This document shows, one piece after another, positions 9,901-18,879 of a stretch of 64,000 nt of DNA. Location of the stretch: NCBI GenBank assembly GCA_959347315.1, contig OY365808.1:1730107-1794106 (forward strand), written 5' to 3'. Numbering within the stretch: the stretch's first letter is position 1; every line of letters starts with the position of its first letter. A model generated the notes under the pieces. That model was given only the letters and a program-made list of their open reading frames with translations, was not told where the DNA came from and ran no database searches. Position numbers and translations under genes: made by a program. The DNA comes from Bimastos eiseni (taxonomy: Eukaryota; Annelida; Clitellata; Crassiclitellata; Lumbricidae).

Positions 9901-10727
9901 CAAAGATAGATGATTTAGTAGCTGCTGCATTTACAATTCCAAGTTTGGATATTATAAGAAAATTCAAATTATGTGATTATTCTAGTATTTTTGCTGCTGA
10001 ACTAACTGCAGTAAAAGAAGCAATTTTGTGGATTATTAATGATAAGGATTATAATAATTGTAATTTTGTCATTTTCTCGGATTCTTTAAGTGTACTGTCT
10101 TCTATTCAGAGGAACAGGTGTAATTCTAGACCAACTTTATTTAATGAATTATTAATTGAATTAAATAAATTAACATTACATAGAGTAAAATTGGCATGGA
10201 TACCTGGTCATGTAGGTCTAAAAGGTAATGAAATGGCTGATAAAATGGCCAAACAAGCATTACATATTGATTCTATAACTTCTACAGATTATATAGAACA
10301 GGAGGAAATAAACCCATTGATTAAAACATATATAATCAATAAATGGCAATTGCAATATACTAATGATGATAAAGGAAATTTTTATAAAAATATATGCCCA
10401 ATTGTTTCCACTGATATTAAGTTAATAGATCCATGTAGACAAAAAGAGGTTCAAATTAGTCGTTTAAGATTAGGAGTTGCCCTTACTAATAAAAGATTAT
10501 TTCTAATGAGAAGGCATCCCAATGGATTGTGTGACTTATGTAAGACTACAGACAGTATCGCACATCTACTAATGGAGTGTAAGAAAGAAAATATAGCCTC
10601 TATGTTGAAGGATCAATGTAGCATTTATAAATTGGAATTTAATGTGAAAAATTTACTTGATGTAGGATGTATACAAAGTGTCATTTATAGACTTATTAAA
10701 ACAATAAATAAAGGGATTATACTCTAA
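6942..10727 (+). CDS. ORF2p: endonuclease / reverse transcriptase / RNase H of the I-group element
   Basis: This 1261-residue protein starts at the ATG at 6942. Residues 1-220 are an APE-type endonuclease: WNANSL at 8-13, GDYNTH at 134-139 and IDLSI. Two catalytic positions look altered: CVQQT at 35-39, where the family has an E (Q38), and GSHHF at 209-213, where the family has SDH (H211). The older relative at 30095-30861 still has SDH. Reverse transcriptase spans about 470-800 with motif A FIDFERAF (D601), motif B NGTPQGSIISP and motif C LFADDSAVY (D690, D691). RNase H spans about 980-1110 with the full set D985, E1020, D1047 and D1100 (IYTDGS, AAELTA, FSDSLS, MADKMA). A C-terminal CX2CX7HX4C finger lies at 1197-1213. 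The protein would nick target DNA and prime reverse transcription there. The frame is intact, but endonuclease activity is doubtful. Confidence 0.95.
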   Translation: MALSILQWNANSLYNNKDQLRNFIYNTINPPDIICVQQTYLKIKYNAPKLDGYNVLRKDCITNKTGGLVIYIKIGLNFTVLDLPDVLNIEIQGFEIKTINGHLKIFNMYLSPSQELIKQNLQKLFMHKRSLMVGDYNTHNKMWGSSQTNVSGKILEDILIETNTVVLNTGQATHINSRQTNINSVIDLSICSQDLALNAKHRVTNYNMGSHHFACLTNINEEIIIENNLSMHVWKLNKANWKEYKENTKLAITTEILDNQSIDNKYNNIVQCITDTAKKVIPYKKLNSKNINKQQKKFKPLPYWNDKCSEAIYKRNQHRNKMKKTKELGDYLEYKKQEAIVKQTIKSEAKSSWQDYCTGLTDQTKLGSVWNWARRMNGVESYSSIPTLKSNGYLAESNIDKANLLAQTYAKTSDSQNYNEKFLNYIKDNQLHNNLINVDDCNDEMNYSMNELFNINELKQAIVSVKNNKSPGEDRIPYELFKYLHKDAMIVLLTFFNEIWIQGIFPNDWHHAIILPLLKPSKNAEIPDSYRPISLTATMCKIMEKMVTNRLQWYLEKNSLITKNQSGFRKYRSTMDQILKLQDTILKKLKNKEHVLAVFIDFERAFDMLHVPTLIKKFKKLGITGNITTWIEKFLSERTFQVKVGAEMSTKFKQQNGTPQGSIISPLLFLIMINDIPSGPKGVDMSLFADDSAVYLGHRNVKILETKIQQSINSIINWCNENGFKISINKTVAVLFTNSISTPNISIKVDQQNIKMENKAKFLGVIFDKTLSWRPHIDYIIEKCKKRLNLMRALSGYHWGASKKSLLAIYRALIRSILDYGDVAYSSASKSILNKLNTIQNEALRLCCGVPKCSSAAALQNECGELPLNLRRLNNSIKMEIKIIGNKNHPCTSTSKLHWTDIYKTPQNKNNSIFIRTQEFISSIINTSFIGPTFPSCPPWNNQQIEIDMSLNDQINKKTTNPEFMKLAAQEIVLKYNTDIHIYTDGSKIDDLVAAAFTIPSLDIIRKFKLCDYSSIFAAELTAVKEAILWIINDKDYNNCNFVIFSDSLSVLSSIQRNRCNSRPTLFNELLIELNKLTLHRVKLAWIPGHVGLKGNEMADKMAKQALHIDSITSTDYIEQEEINPLIKTYIINKWQLQYTNDDKGNFYKNICPIVSTDIKLIDPCRQKEVQISRLRLGVALTNKRLFLMRRHPNGLCDLCKTTDSIAHLLMECKKENIASMLKDQCSIYKLEFNVKNLLDVGCIQSVIYRLIKTINKGIIL

Positions 10728-11214
10728 TTAAATCTCTTTCATTTATATTACTATATAATTTATTGTATGTGTATATAGATGGACTAGACATATCACGTGT
10801 TTATCAGGATGACGCATATCAATTAACTCATGGGATCTCAGTAGCATGCATACAGATTATAGTGGTTTATAGATGTATAAAAATAATAATTGTAGGTTTA
10901 ATATTATAATTCATAATATCTTATAATTATGTTATAATTAAATTACATTGTTAAATAATAATGGAATCAATAACAACACATAAGGAAGAAAGAAGACAAA
11001 TAGACTAAAGAAAGAAAGAAAACAGAAAGACTAAAGAAAGAAAGAAAACAGAAAGACTAAAGAAAGAAAGAAAACAGAAAGACTAAAGAAAGAAAGAAAA
11101 CAGAAAGATAAATGATTAAAACTATATACGAAATTGAACTGATATGTAACAAATTTTAAAGACGTCAACGGCCTGTGTTGCTATAGGATGTCGTTAAACT
11201 GTTGAATAATAATA
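10728..11214 (+). other. 3' UTR and TAA tail of the I-group element
   Basis: It runs from the ORF2 stop to the final gaataataataat. It contains a minisatellite at 11003-11106 and a terminal block gacgtcaacggcctgtgttg followed by gatgtcgttaaactg. Copies of this terminal block sit at 37312-37380, 45630-45700 and 52080-52145 (all minus), so it is probably the part recognised by the reverse transcriptase. Confidence 0.85.
11003..11106 (+). repeat. 26-bp minisatellite in the I-element 3' UTR
   Basis: Four near-identical 26-bp units begin gactaaagaaagaaag at 11003, 11029, 11055 and 11081. The same array has four units at 37410-37530, sixteen 22-bp units at 45785-46135 and about one unit at 52205-52250. 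Confidence 0.9.
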
Positions 11215-11228
11215 ATAGGTGTCACACT
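11215..11228. repeat. Right target-site duplication
   Basis: This is an exact copy of ataggtgtcacact at 3876-3889. The uninterrupted original site would have read ataggtgtcacactctacac. Confidence 0.9.
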
Positions 11229-11288
11229 CTACACCGGCGTGCTGGCAGAATTAATTACATGCTAGACATTGTAAAACCATTTCATCAA

Positions 11289-11640
11289 CTATTTTTAAAC
11301 ACCAACAATTTGGACACTACATATTTATTGGATTTTTTTGTAATGATGAATGTATGGCTTTATCACTGATACTTTAGTTGTTAAGTTGATAGTAATTCGT
11401 CTATTTTGTAATCCTGAATGTCAGGATTTATTATTATTCCTTTGGTTGTTATGTTGATTTGGATTATTGAATATTGTCTATAATCCTAGACTATAAATGA
11501 TGTACTGTTAATATTTAAAATTACTTGTTAACATTATATAGATAGTTTGACATTGATATCATGAAATTGTTTTGATGCTCTGTAAATAAGATGGGAAAAC
11601 CTTCATGGGAAAAAAACTGAAATAAGGAAAAAACCGATAC
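11289..11640 (+). repeat. 3' UTR-like repeat, inverted partner at 52478-52830
   Basis: About 352 bp from tttttaaacaccaacaat to ggaaaaaaccgatac match 52830-52478 on the minus strand at over 90% by eye. In the partner this block directly follows the coding end of a REL-type element. It is therefore probably that subfamily's 3' UTR, here as a 5'-truncated insertion with no coding part. Confidence 0.7.
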
Positions 11641-11734
11641 ACTAAATATATGATACAAATAAATAATAAAAATAAACCAATTTATAAGCATTGCATACAT
11701 GTGACTGGCATGTAACGAATGTTAACATCTAAAA

Positions 11735-12250
11735 GCAAGGTATCTGGCTTAAATATTACATTGATTGTCTCTACTAATTCAACTCTTTAAAAGCGCATTC
11801 ATTTCTTCTGAATCGAGTCTCTCGCAAACAATATTCACCACACAGCAACTGATTAACAAAACCTTATGTAATCGGACGAATAATCGCAATAAACCGATAG
11901 ATTAGTTTCCATTCTCTCTTTGGCAATGCTCAACCTAGCGGGGTCATCGTTGCACCTCAAGCAAGGTAAAGTTTTGTAGAAGTAGCTCACTGCTGAGTTG
12001 CCAGTGTCATTAATAAAACAAATTATGGGCCAATAAATTTTCTTTACCTCGACACATGAGCTCGAGTGACCACTCTTCTTCAGCCTTACACAATCTTTGC
12101 ACCGAAAGAGGGCACAGTTGAAACGGTAAAGTTACCATGTTTTATATGTTACGGGAGGGTGTGGACCCTGACCTTTGCTGTTTGCGATTAGTTACATGAT
12201 GATAAATAACGATCTGCTCTCGTTTCTTTTATTATACTACTTCAGATCTC
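11735..12250 (+). repeat. Family A repeat, long form
   Basis: A degenerate left boundary caaggtatctggcttaaa at 11737 is followed by the family A interior: aaaagcgcattcatttcttc, tttggcaatgctcaacctag, gaagtagctcactgctgag, ctcgagtgaccactcttctt and gagggcacagttgaaac. It then runs into the extension taccatgtt...gttacatgatgataaataac shared with 24660-24770, 29430-29510 and 51900-51990. Confidence 0.65.
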
Positions 12251-12257
12251 CATTGAG

Positions 12258-12420
12258 CAAGCAAGTTGAAGCCAACATCACTGTAGTAGTAGTCTCAGTG
12301 TATCGACTCTGTGATAAAAAAGATCATTAGAGTCACCCTCCTCCTGTGTCCAGGCTTGAGACTGGCACTGTCAGAGTGTGCAAACAGTGGTGATAGTTTC
12401 AGTTAACCGACACTGTGCTA
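12258..12420 (-). repeat. SINE-like repeat S (minus)
   Basis: It contains gtcaccctcctcctgtgtcc and aggcttgagactggcactg in reverse orientation to 163-262. It directly follows the family A extension, as also happens at 24822 and 29565. The juxtaposition is recurrent rather than random. Confidence 0.6.
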
Positions 12421-12464
12421 ACGATGTTCACTATCTTCTACATCTCAACCGCGATTATTTTCTT

Positions 12465-12962
12465 TTGCTATAAGTCATAATGCGATAATGTTCCAAGGGT
12501 GTTTAAGAAACACTGCGTCTGCGGTCGACGTCGTCTTCACATTTCCGATTTTGATAAAAACAGTCGAAGTGTTAGGCATATAGCCTTCGTTTGTTTTAAA
12601 CAACGTTGTCATAAAATAATTAAAAAGACGAATAGAGTTGTACAAATGATTTTTATACCATATCATGCGCACCAATTTGTTTATTTGTCAAAGGAATTTG
12701 TTTAATTTGACATTAACAATATTCTTAATGTAATGTGCAAACGGAGAGCAACAAATCTTATGAACGAACATCGAATAATTACAAAGATAACTAGAAACCA
12801 TAAAAATCTGCTTTCTTGGTTTGCATAAAGTAGAAATGCGCTGCAACAACCCGCCTATGAGTCCGATTCTTCCCCTTCTTTGGTCGCCGATTGAACCAAC
12901 ATCAAAACACACGACCACGCTTAGACACCTTTAAAACACTATAATTTTAAGTTATATATAAG
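12465..12962 (+). mobile_element. Family B two-ended MITE-like repeat
   Basis: The left boundary is ccaagggtgtttaagaaaca (12493) and the right boundary is cgcttagacacctttaaaac (12919), in inverted orientation; TATA-like boxes lie outside both. The interior shares ctgcggtcgacgtcgtcttc-type sequence with 56310-56345 and 29820-29850, and its right part (gattgaaccaaca before the end) is shared with family A tails. The open frames at 12475-12918 lie inside and are not genes. Confidence 0.6.
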
Positions 12963-12984
12963 CGAGACCAATTCAAGACACTGT

Positions 12985-13528
12985 AATATCAACGACCTTA
13001 TCCATCGCAGCCTCAACAGAATCGGTATTCCAGCGGTCAAGGAACCGTCAGGTCTTTCCAGATTAGACGGAAAGAGACCGGACGGGCAGACCCTGATACC
13101 GTGGAGTGGGGGGCGGGCCTTACTTTGGGACGCAACTGTGGTGGACACAGTGGCCGCTTCTTATATCCCGGAGACAGCTTCCACAGCTGAAGGAGCGGCG
13201 GAGATAGCAGCCACAAGGAAACACACAAAATATTCTGAGCTGGAGAAGAAATACACTTTTGTTCTAATCGCTATAGAAACCTTCGGTCCCCTCAATAGTG
13301 AGGGCCTCGCCTTTCTGTCTGAGACTGGACGCCGACTTTCGACAACTACCGGTGACACCCGAGAGACAAACTTCATTTTCCAGAACTTGTCGGCATTGAT
13401 CCAACGTTTCAATGCGGTGGCTTTTCAGGGCACTATGTCAAGATTACAATCCACTGACAAGCGGCGACCCAGATAGCCTGATGACAGATCCGTTGGCAAT
13501 GCCAATGATGAATAACACTATATGTGAC

Positions 13529-13530
<2 letters not shown>
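12985..13530 (+). pseudogene. REL-type non-LTR element, 3' coding fragment (copy 1)
   Basis: The frame is open from about 12988 to the stop near 13476 and encodes only the C-terminal end of a non-LTR element protein. Visible parts are HRSLNRIGIPAVKEP, then GKRPDGQTLIPW and LLWDATVVD, then ETFGPLNSEGLAF and a final IQRFNAVAFQG. The spacing PD-x(12-13)-D is that of the PD-(D/E)XK restriction-like endonuclease at the C-terminus of R2/R4/HERO-type elements. Upstream reverse transcriptase is missing (5' truncation). The copy ends at about 13530 in (AAT)n, directly where copy 2 begins. I cannot name the clade. Confidence 0.75.

Positions 13531-13560
<30 letters not shown>
13531..13560. repeat. (AAT)n microsatellite between two LINE copies
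   Basis: Ten AAT units form both the 3' end of copy 1 and the 5' flank of copy 2. Similar arrays border the family's other copies at 15778-15838 and 22557-22770. Confidence 0.9.
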
Positions 13561-13563
<3 letters not shown>

Positions 13564-13631
13564 GAGAATCCCAAAAGCAGCAAGGCCATCTTAGCCTTGC
13601 TCCTTTTGGGATTCTCTTTATTATTATTATT
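13549..13631. repeat. 38-bp inverted repeat at the 5' junction of copy 2
   Basis: Arms 13549-13586 and 13594-13631 pair with one mismatch around the 7-base loop catctta. The left arm is part of (AAT)n plus the first 26 coding bases of copy 2 (KRIPKAAR). The right arm is the same junction copied in reverse. The reading frame resumes after it with LLADIIQAIV. Confidence 0.92.
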
Positions 13632-15777
13632 GCTGCTGCTCTCCTGGCCGATATAATCCAAGCAATTGTAAGAGAACCAAATTGCGTTGCAAAATGGTTC
13701 GATTTGCTGGCCTTCGGTGGAACAGTACTAGTGAAGCCAAGAAGAGGTGGACGAAAGCACAATATGACCAAGATGATTTTGTCCCGCATTACTGAATGGG
13801 GACTGCAGGGGCCAGACCAGTCGACTAACGATGAATTGACATCAACGTCAAGTCGTAAGCTCAAGTCCGCTAAATGCGACCACGCCAGGTATTTAGCCTC
13901 AACAGTTGCAAGCAAGCTGGAGGAAGGCAATTTCAAAGCAGCCATCCGTCTCATCTGCAGCGAGGATAAACCGGCGCTGGACACACCGCAAACTCTGGCC
14001 GCGCTTAAGAAAAGGCACCCGCCTGCACCAGTGGACAGGAGAACACCGTGTGATCCAGACAGTTCGGATCGCTTCACCCCGCTTCAAGTTTCTAAAGAAG
14101 ATGTCGCTAGGGTAATCTCCTCTTTCCCTGCGGGTTCGGCTGGTGGTCAAGATGGCATAACTCCACAACACTTAAAAGATCTGATGGCCTATGGAGTAGA
14201 TGACAACATCGGGCAACATCTATATGACCTTATCAATCTGCTCCTAAAGGGAGGTCTATCCGAAGAGGTGAATGAGGTCATCTATGGGAGGTAACAAGGA
14301 AACAGTGGCCGACGACGTTCAATTAATCGAGCAGAAATCAAAAAATCTGGGATTGCTATTGAACCGCAGCAAATGCGAAATCGCGTGTCACAACACTCAG
14401 ATGCCGAACAATGACCCTGCGTTCCAAGAGTTCACGAGCATAGCCCTCGAGGACATGACCTTGTTGGGTGCACCTCTGATTTCAGGTCCAGCTGTGAACA
14501 TGGTCGTTAACTCAAAGGCTAATGACCTCGAGAGGGCAATCGGAAGATTGTCCTTGCTTTACACACATGACGCTCTGGTTCTGCTGAGAAACAGTCTAAG
14601 TGTACCGAAGCTCTTGTACAGTCTGCGCACAGCCGTCTGCGCTGATTGCCCGGGCTTGTCTCGGTTTGATCAACTGCTGAGAGAAGGACTGTCAACCATT
14701 TTAAATGTGGACCTTGACAATGACCGCTGGCTCCAGGCTTCTTTGCCGGTGAGAGATGGTGGTCTGGGAGTTCGTTGTGCATCTACGCTGGCACTTTCTG
14801 CCTTTCTGGCTTCTGCTGCTAGTACAAGCGAACTCCAGGCATGCATCCTACCAACAGAGTCTGCTGAGGAACCATATGAACTTGCGAGTTCAGCACTCAA
14901 CGCTTGGAAGACCCTGACAGATGCAGAACCACCAACAGGAGCAGCGAGTCATCGCCAGAAAGAATGGGACCTCCGATTCACAGACAAGGCATGGAAAGGT
15001 CTGCTGGATTCCAATAACAACCTATGCGACCGTGCTCGCCTGCTGGCCTCACGAGCACCTCATTCTGGAGACTGGATGCTAGCGCCCCCTGTGACTGCCC
15101 TAGGCCTGCGCCTCTCAAACGAGGATGTACGAATGGCAGCCGGGTTGAGGCTAAGAACGACGCTCTGCGAGCCACATTTGTGTCACCAATGTCAAGAGAG
15201 CGTCGACGCAAAAGGGCTCCATGGACTAATTTGTAGAAGAGGCAGCGGAAAACATCAACGACATAGCATGTTGAACGATGTCATCTGGAGAGCTCTTGGC
15301 AGGGCGAAGATTCCAGCGCAAAAGGAACCTCTCGGCTTGCTAAGAGAAGACGGAAAGCGACCGGACGGCGTCACGCTCATTCCTTGGACACGTGGTCGAT
15401 GTCTGGCATGGGATGTGACAATGCCCGACACCTACGCCAAGTCACATCTTGTCGACACATCTATCAGAGCTGGCGAAGTAGAGCCGAACGCGCAGCTAAG
15501 ACGAAGAGGGTCAAGTATTCCACCATAACCAACACCCACGACTTCGTAGCCCTCTCCTTGGAATCCGGCGGCGCTTGGAGCAGTGAAGGACTGGAGTTCA
15601 TCTCAGAGTTGGGTAGTCGAACGAGTGCTGCAACCCACGATCCAATGGAGACGTCATTTCTGTTCCAACGAACGTATCTCGGTTGTTCTTCAGCGTGGGA
15701 ACGCAGCCTGCCTCTTCGGGACATTGCCAACACTCACTTAGCTCATCATGGGCGATAACAGCATAATGTGAAACATA
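13561..15777 (+). pseudogene. REL-type non-LTR element (copy 2), palm-deleted
   Basis: Frames at 13650-14294 and 14285-15528 encode one broken protein. The N-part KRIPKAARP is interrupted by the palindrome; LLADIIQAIV, then GGTVLVKPRRGG and SAGGQDGITPQHLKDL follow (start of the RT). At about 14283 the text jumps from NEVIYG to GGNKETVADDVQLIEQ. Compared with the copy at 54190-55006, about 200 residues are missing, including motifs A and B and the YMDD box. The rest is the RT thumb, a finger CHQCQESVDAKGLHGLIC and the restriction-like nuclease GKRPDGVTLIPW...WDVTMPD. Frameshifts near 15478 and 15675 break the C-terminus. It cannot make an active reverse transcriptase. It ends at (AAT)n. Confidence 0.85.
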
Positions 15778-15790
15778 TACAATAATAATG

Positions 15791-15837
<47 letters not shown>

Positions 15838-15838
15838 T
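15778..15838. repeat. (AAT)n microsatellite at the 3' end of copy 2
   Basis: About 20 AAT/GAT units follow the 3' UTR gcataatgtgaaacatata. The same tail plus microsatellite recurs at 22619-22770. Confidence 0.9.
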
Positions 15839-15944
15839 CAAGAATCGTCGCTTTAATGCTTCAGGTTGCTACACACCATAAAAATAGACCACATTAAATG
15901 GGATTAATGCATATACTATAAATAAAGAGTCGTGTTAACAAATC

Positions 15945-16330
15945 CACCTCGACACTACCTGTGGTAATGCCAGCCTAAGGCATAGAGAAAAGAGGAGGGC
16001 AATGTCAATCAACATTGCTACGAAACAGCTTCGTTAACCAACCAATTAGCTGTAGTAAGACTGTTTTTATCTACGCTAACTGTTAAGGTATTTGCATCCA
16101 TAAGATATCTATCTAGGATTGCGGATCCATCCAATTCCAGCATCAATATAATTGCAAATTCTTATAAAACAGCAAGGATGGACTTCTCTACGAACAGTGT
16201 TCGATCTCACACCCTTACAAGCCGTTTTATGTTTTAGACCTTATTAAGCTAAGGATTCATTCTCAACCGCAAATCGTCTGTACTAGACGTTCTTTGAGTT
16301 CTGACACAGGCTCTTAAATCTGTCGATCCT
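15945..16330 (+). repeat. Dispersed repeat M
   Basis: The opening ctgtggtaatgccagcctaa, then gcatagagaaaagaggaggg, is shared with 63063-63110 and 56860-56910. Further on, aatataattgcaaattctta is shared with 63265-63290. Part copies start near 18890, 35195 and 43960. The opening resembles repeat S (ccag...aggagggc), so M and S may be distant relatives. Confidence 0.5.
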
Positions 16331-16449
16331 TTGTTCACATGGACTTCCCAACTTCAGACATAATATTATCTTTCTCCATTGGCATAAATTATAGAGACGA
16401 AAGGACTCAGCGTTTGAACGTAATTGTGGTATGTTTTTAAATCTTAAAT

Positions 16450-17235
16450 ATATAGCGAGTTAAAGGTGTCTAGGCTCGACGGCTTGCGTCTCTTGACTTC
16501 AACCATCACAGGGGCATATTATATTCTTCCAACATTCAGATGCATCTCTGTCCTTTTTCACGTGTATTATGTGGTAACCGCTAAACAGAAATTAAATCTT
16601 GTATTCAGCTAGATATAGATTGGCTTAGTTGACCGACTAGCCAAGCCAAGCCGAAGGAAGTTTACTCCACAGTAGAATTTCAATTGGTTTCTCTACACGT
16701 ATCTCGATCCTATGCATATTAGGATAAGTTTCACGATGCACTGATGTCTGCTGTTCAGTGTCGGCGTTAAGTTGTAATTGTAACAACTAATAAATAATTG
16801 TTTATTATTTAATTTTGTATCGTTGTCTCAAAACATGAAAAAGTGTCATAATGGAGGACTACAATGTCACTGGTATTCTATGTTTGACGACATCAAATAA
16901 CCCATGTGACACGGCATATGATATAAAATTATTTTAATGAATGATTAATGTATGTAATCTGTCATAGCAATTGTGACAAAGAAAAACGTTTAAATCGTAA
17001 AATTCTTCATAATAATTCTTAAAATACAAGTCACGCATATTCTATATATTCTAACTAAAATCAAACTTGATTACAGAATCACAAAGCAAAGATCTAATTA
17101 CGAGAAGAGCATCATATTCTTCTTGTGAAGCTTTAAATTCACCTGTTACCGAGTCTTCCGCGTAATTTTGATTATATCTAATGCGTGCTCTTGAAAGCGA
17201 CGTCGCTGTTCGACAGAACATAGTCAAAATAGGTG
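16450..17235 (+). repeat. Dispersed repeat D with left boundary motif
   Basis: The boundary agttaaaggtgtctaggctc (16460) leads into gacggcttgcgtctcttgac, shared with 26255 and 62755. From 16610 the sequence matches 18990-19590 in the same orientation over about 0.6 kb. Shared strings include cagtagaatttcaattggtt and gcgtgctcttgaaagcgacg. No protein is encoded. Confidence 0.55.
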
Positions 17236-17274
17236 ATTGCCCTTTACCCATCATATGGTTAGGTTTAGAATATT

Positions 17275-17550
17275 AATTGACTTGCACTTCTTCTATTCAT
17301 GACGGTCCTATTAAAACGCGAGATAATTCTACAGCGCTTGGCTGTGCTGATATTGAAATGTCAACCCAGATAGGTTGCTCAAAAGGGTGCTTGGTTTCTA
17401 ATGGTTACACGCTATTAACAAAGCCTTGTTCAGCAGTTACTGAGAATTATAATTATGCATCATGTTCTTTCTGAGATCCGAATTTAAAATTTTCACATAG
17501 TAACTTCAGACACCTTGAAATCGGTATTTTACTTTGCTATAAATAGAGAA
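17275..17550 (+). repeat. Dispersed repeat N ending in a boundary motif
   Basis: It is shared with 35340-35610. Matching strings include catgacggtcctattaaaac against catgacggttgctgttaaat, then ataggttgctca and atgcatcatg. Both copies end in cagacaccttgaaa and then tgctataaatag / tgttataaatag. So the boundary with its outer TATA-like box closes this body too. Confidence 0.55.
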
Positions 17551-18290
17551 ATTGATTCAATCGGCGTATTGCGTCGACCCTCTTACACAAACTGACGATA
17601 GAATAACAACTACGAATAATGGTTTCTTATTTGATTCAATTGCCGCAGTATGGTTCCTCTTGAATGAAAGTCTGAACCACAGTCATTCTTCTACAATAAT
17701 TTGGGTTTACAGAGAACATCTTAAACTTTGGATTAATAATTAAAATCGGAACTGATTGGAAGAAATGCTCAACGCATGGAAGAAAGGAGGTAATCGACTA
17801 ATTATCGCTATTTATCAATGCAATTATACACAAATGATTGTAATGTAATCTTGCTGGAGAGGGCGTATCGGAATATTTCTGTAGTAAATAGAGAAGTTTT
17901 TGATTTTGGGTATTGAGATCTCGAATTGGCAAATTATCCAAGCTACATGTTTTTAGAGTTGGAGAGAAAATATGGCGTAACCATGAATGCGATGTATGAG
18001 GGAAAAGTTCCTCACTTGAATAATTATGTGATACTGAGGAGGGATATTTTGAGGGTGATACAACCGCGTTTGGGAAGTGATACATATCGTTAACCTCAAT
18101 TAAAACTAGCATAGCTACTTCTGATCATAATTAGGTAGGCCAATCATGTTATGAGGTCAGAGTATAATTAAGTTCCGAAAAAGCTCATCAAACAAAGGAT
18201 ATCGTTAATACTACGAATTATCAAATTGAAGTTCGCTTACTGCAAGATACTTTGTAACCCCGCGTATAGGACAACATTTGATGACATCAA
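17551..18290. other. No recognisable gene or repeat
   Basis: This is AT-rich sequence with only short frames (17552-17743 plus, 17798-18112 minus) that show no domain or family. I found no second copy in the window. Confidence 0.35.
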
Positions 18291-18800
18291 TTTCCTTTAG
18301 ACACCTTTTTAAAACTCCATTTTCATGCAATAATTATTAGTTTTCTTCTTTATTTGATTACATTTTATTGGCTGGTACCTTTGCTCACTGGAGCAAGACT
18401 TTACCTTGTGATGTCGTCGTTTTACTATTGGCAGAATAATGCGCTTTAGAAGTAGCCGACTGCTGAGTAGCCATCGTTAAGAATGAACGAAACGGGAGCC
18501 ACTCAGTTTTCTTAACCTCGGCATATAAGCGTGAGTGGCTAGTCTCCTCAGACTCCGCGCAGTCTTTCCATCGATAGAGGGCACAATAAACACAGTTAAA
18601 TAGGTTGGAGATAAACAACAGAAATAAACATCAAAAATCCCCTAAAAAACTATTAGAACCTAAACTTATGTCTTTCTTGTTGTGTACAAAGCGAAGACAC
18701 ACTACAACACTTCGTTGATGGGTCCGACTCTCTCTCGTCGATTGAATCAACAGGAAAACGCAGACTTTGTTTAGACACCTTTAAAACGCTATTGCATTAT
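18291..18800 (+). repeat. Family A repeat, right part, between two boundary motifs
   Basis: A first boundary cctttagacacctttttaaa lies at 18295. Family A interior runs from 18395 (gatgtcgtcgttttactatt) to gtcgattgaatcaacag, and it ends in gtttagacacctttaaaacg at 18770 with cattataaatag outside. Confidence 0.6.
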
Positions 18801-18879
18801 AAATAGATAGGTCTAAACACGAAATCAACAATAGAATCATCCGCTACATATAGGCACAGAGAATAAATAATAATTATTA

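Larger units (their letters stand above)
3890..11214 (+). mobile_element. Full-length I-group (I/Nimb-like) non-LTR retrotransposon
   Basis: The 7.3-kb element has a 5' UTR of about 300 bp, a gag-like ORF1, a 59-base gap, an ORF2 with endonuclease, reverse transcriptase and RNase H, a 3' UTR of about 490 bp with a minisatellite, and a gaataataataat tail. It is flanked by a 14-bp direct duplication. The RNase H, the three zinc knuckles and the TAA tail are all characteristic of the I group; I cannot choose between the I and Nimb clades without a tree. Both frames are open and the target duplication is exact, so the insertion is young. Relatives in the window are a near-identical copy at 63772, older coding pieces at 30095 and 31204, and 3' tails at 37312, 45628 and 52080. 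Confidence 0.93.
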
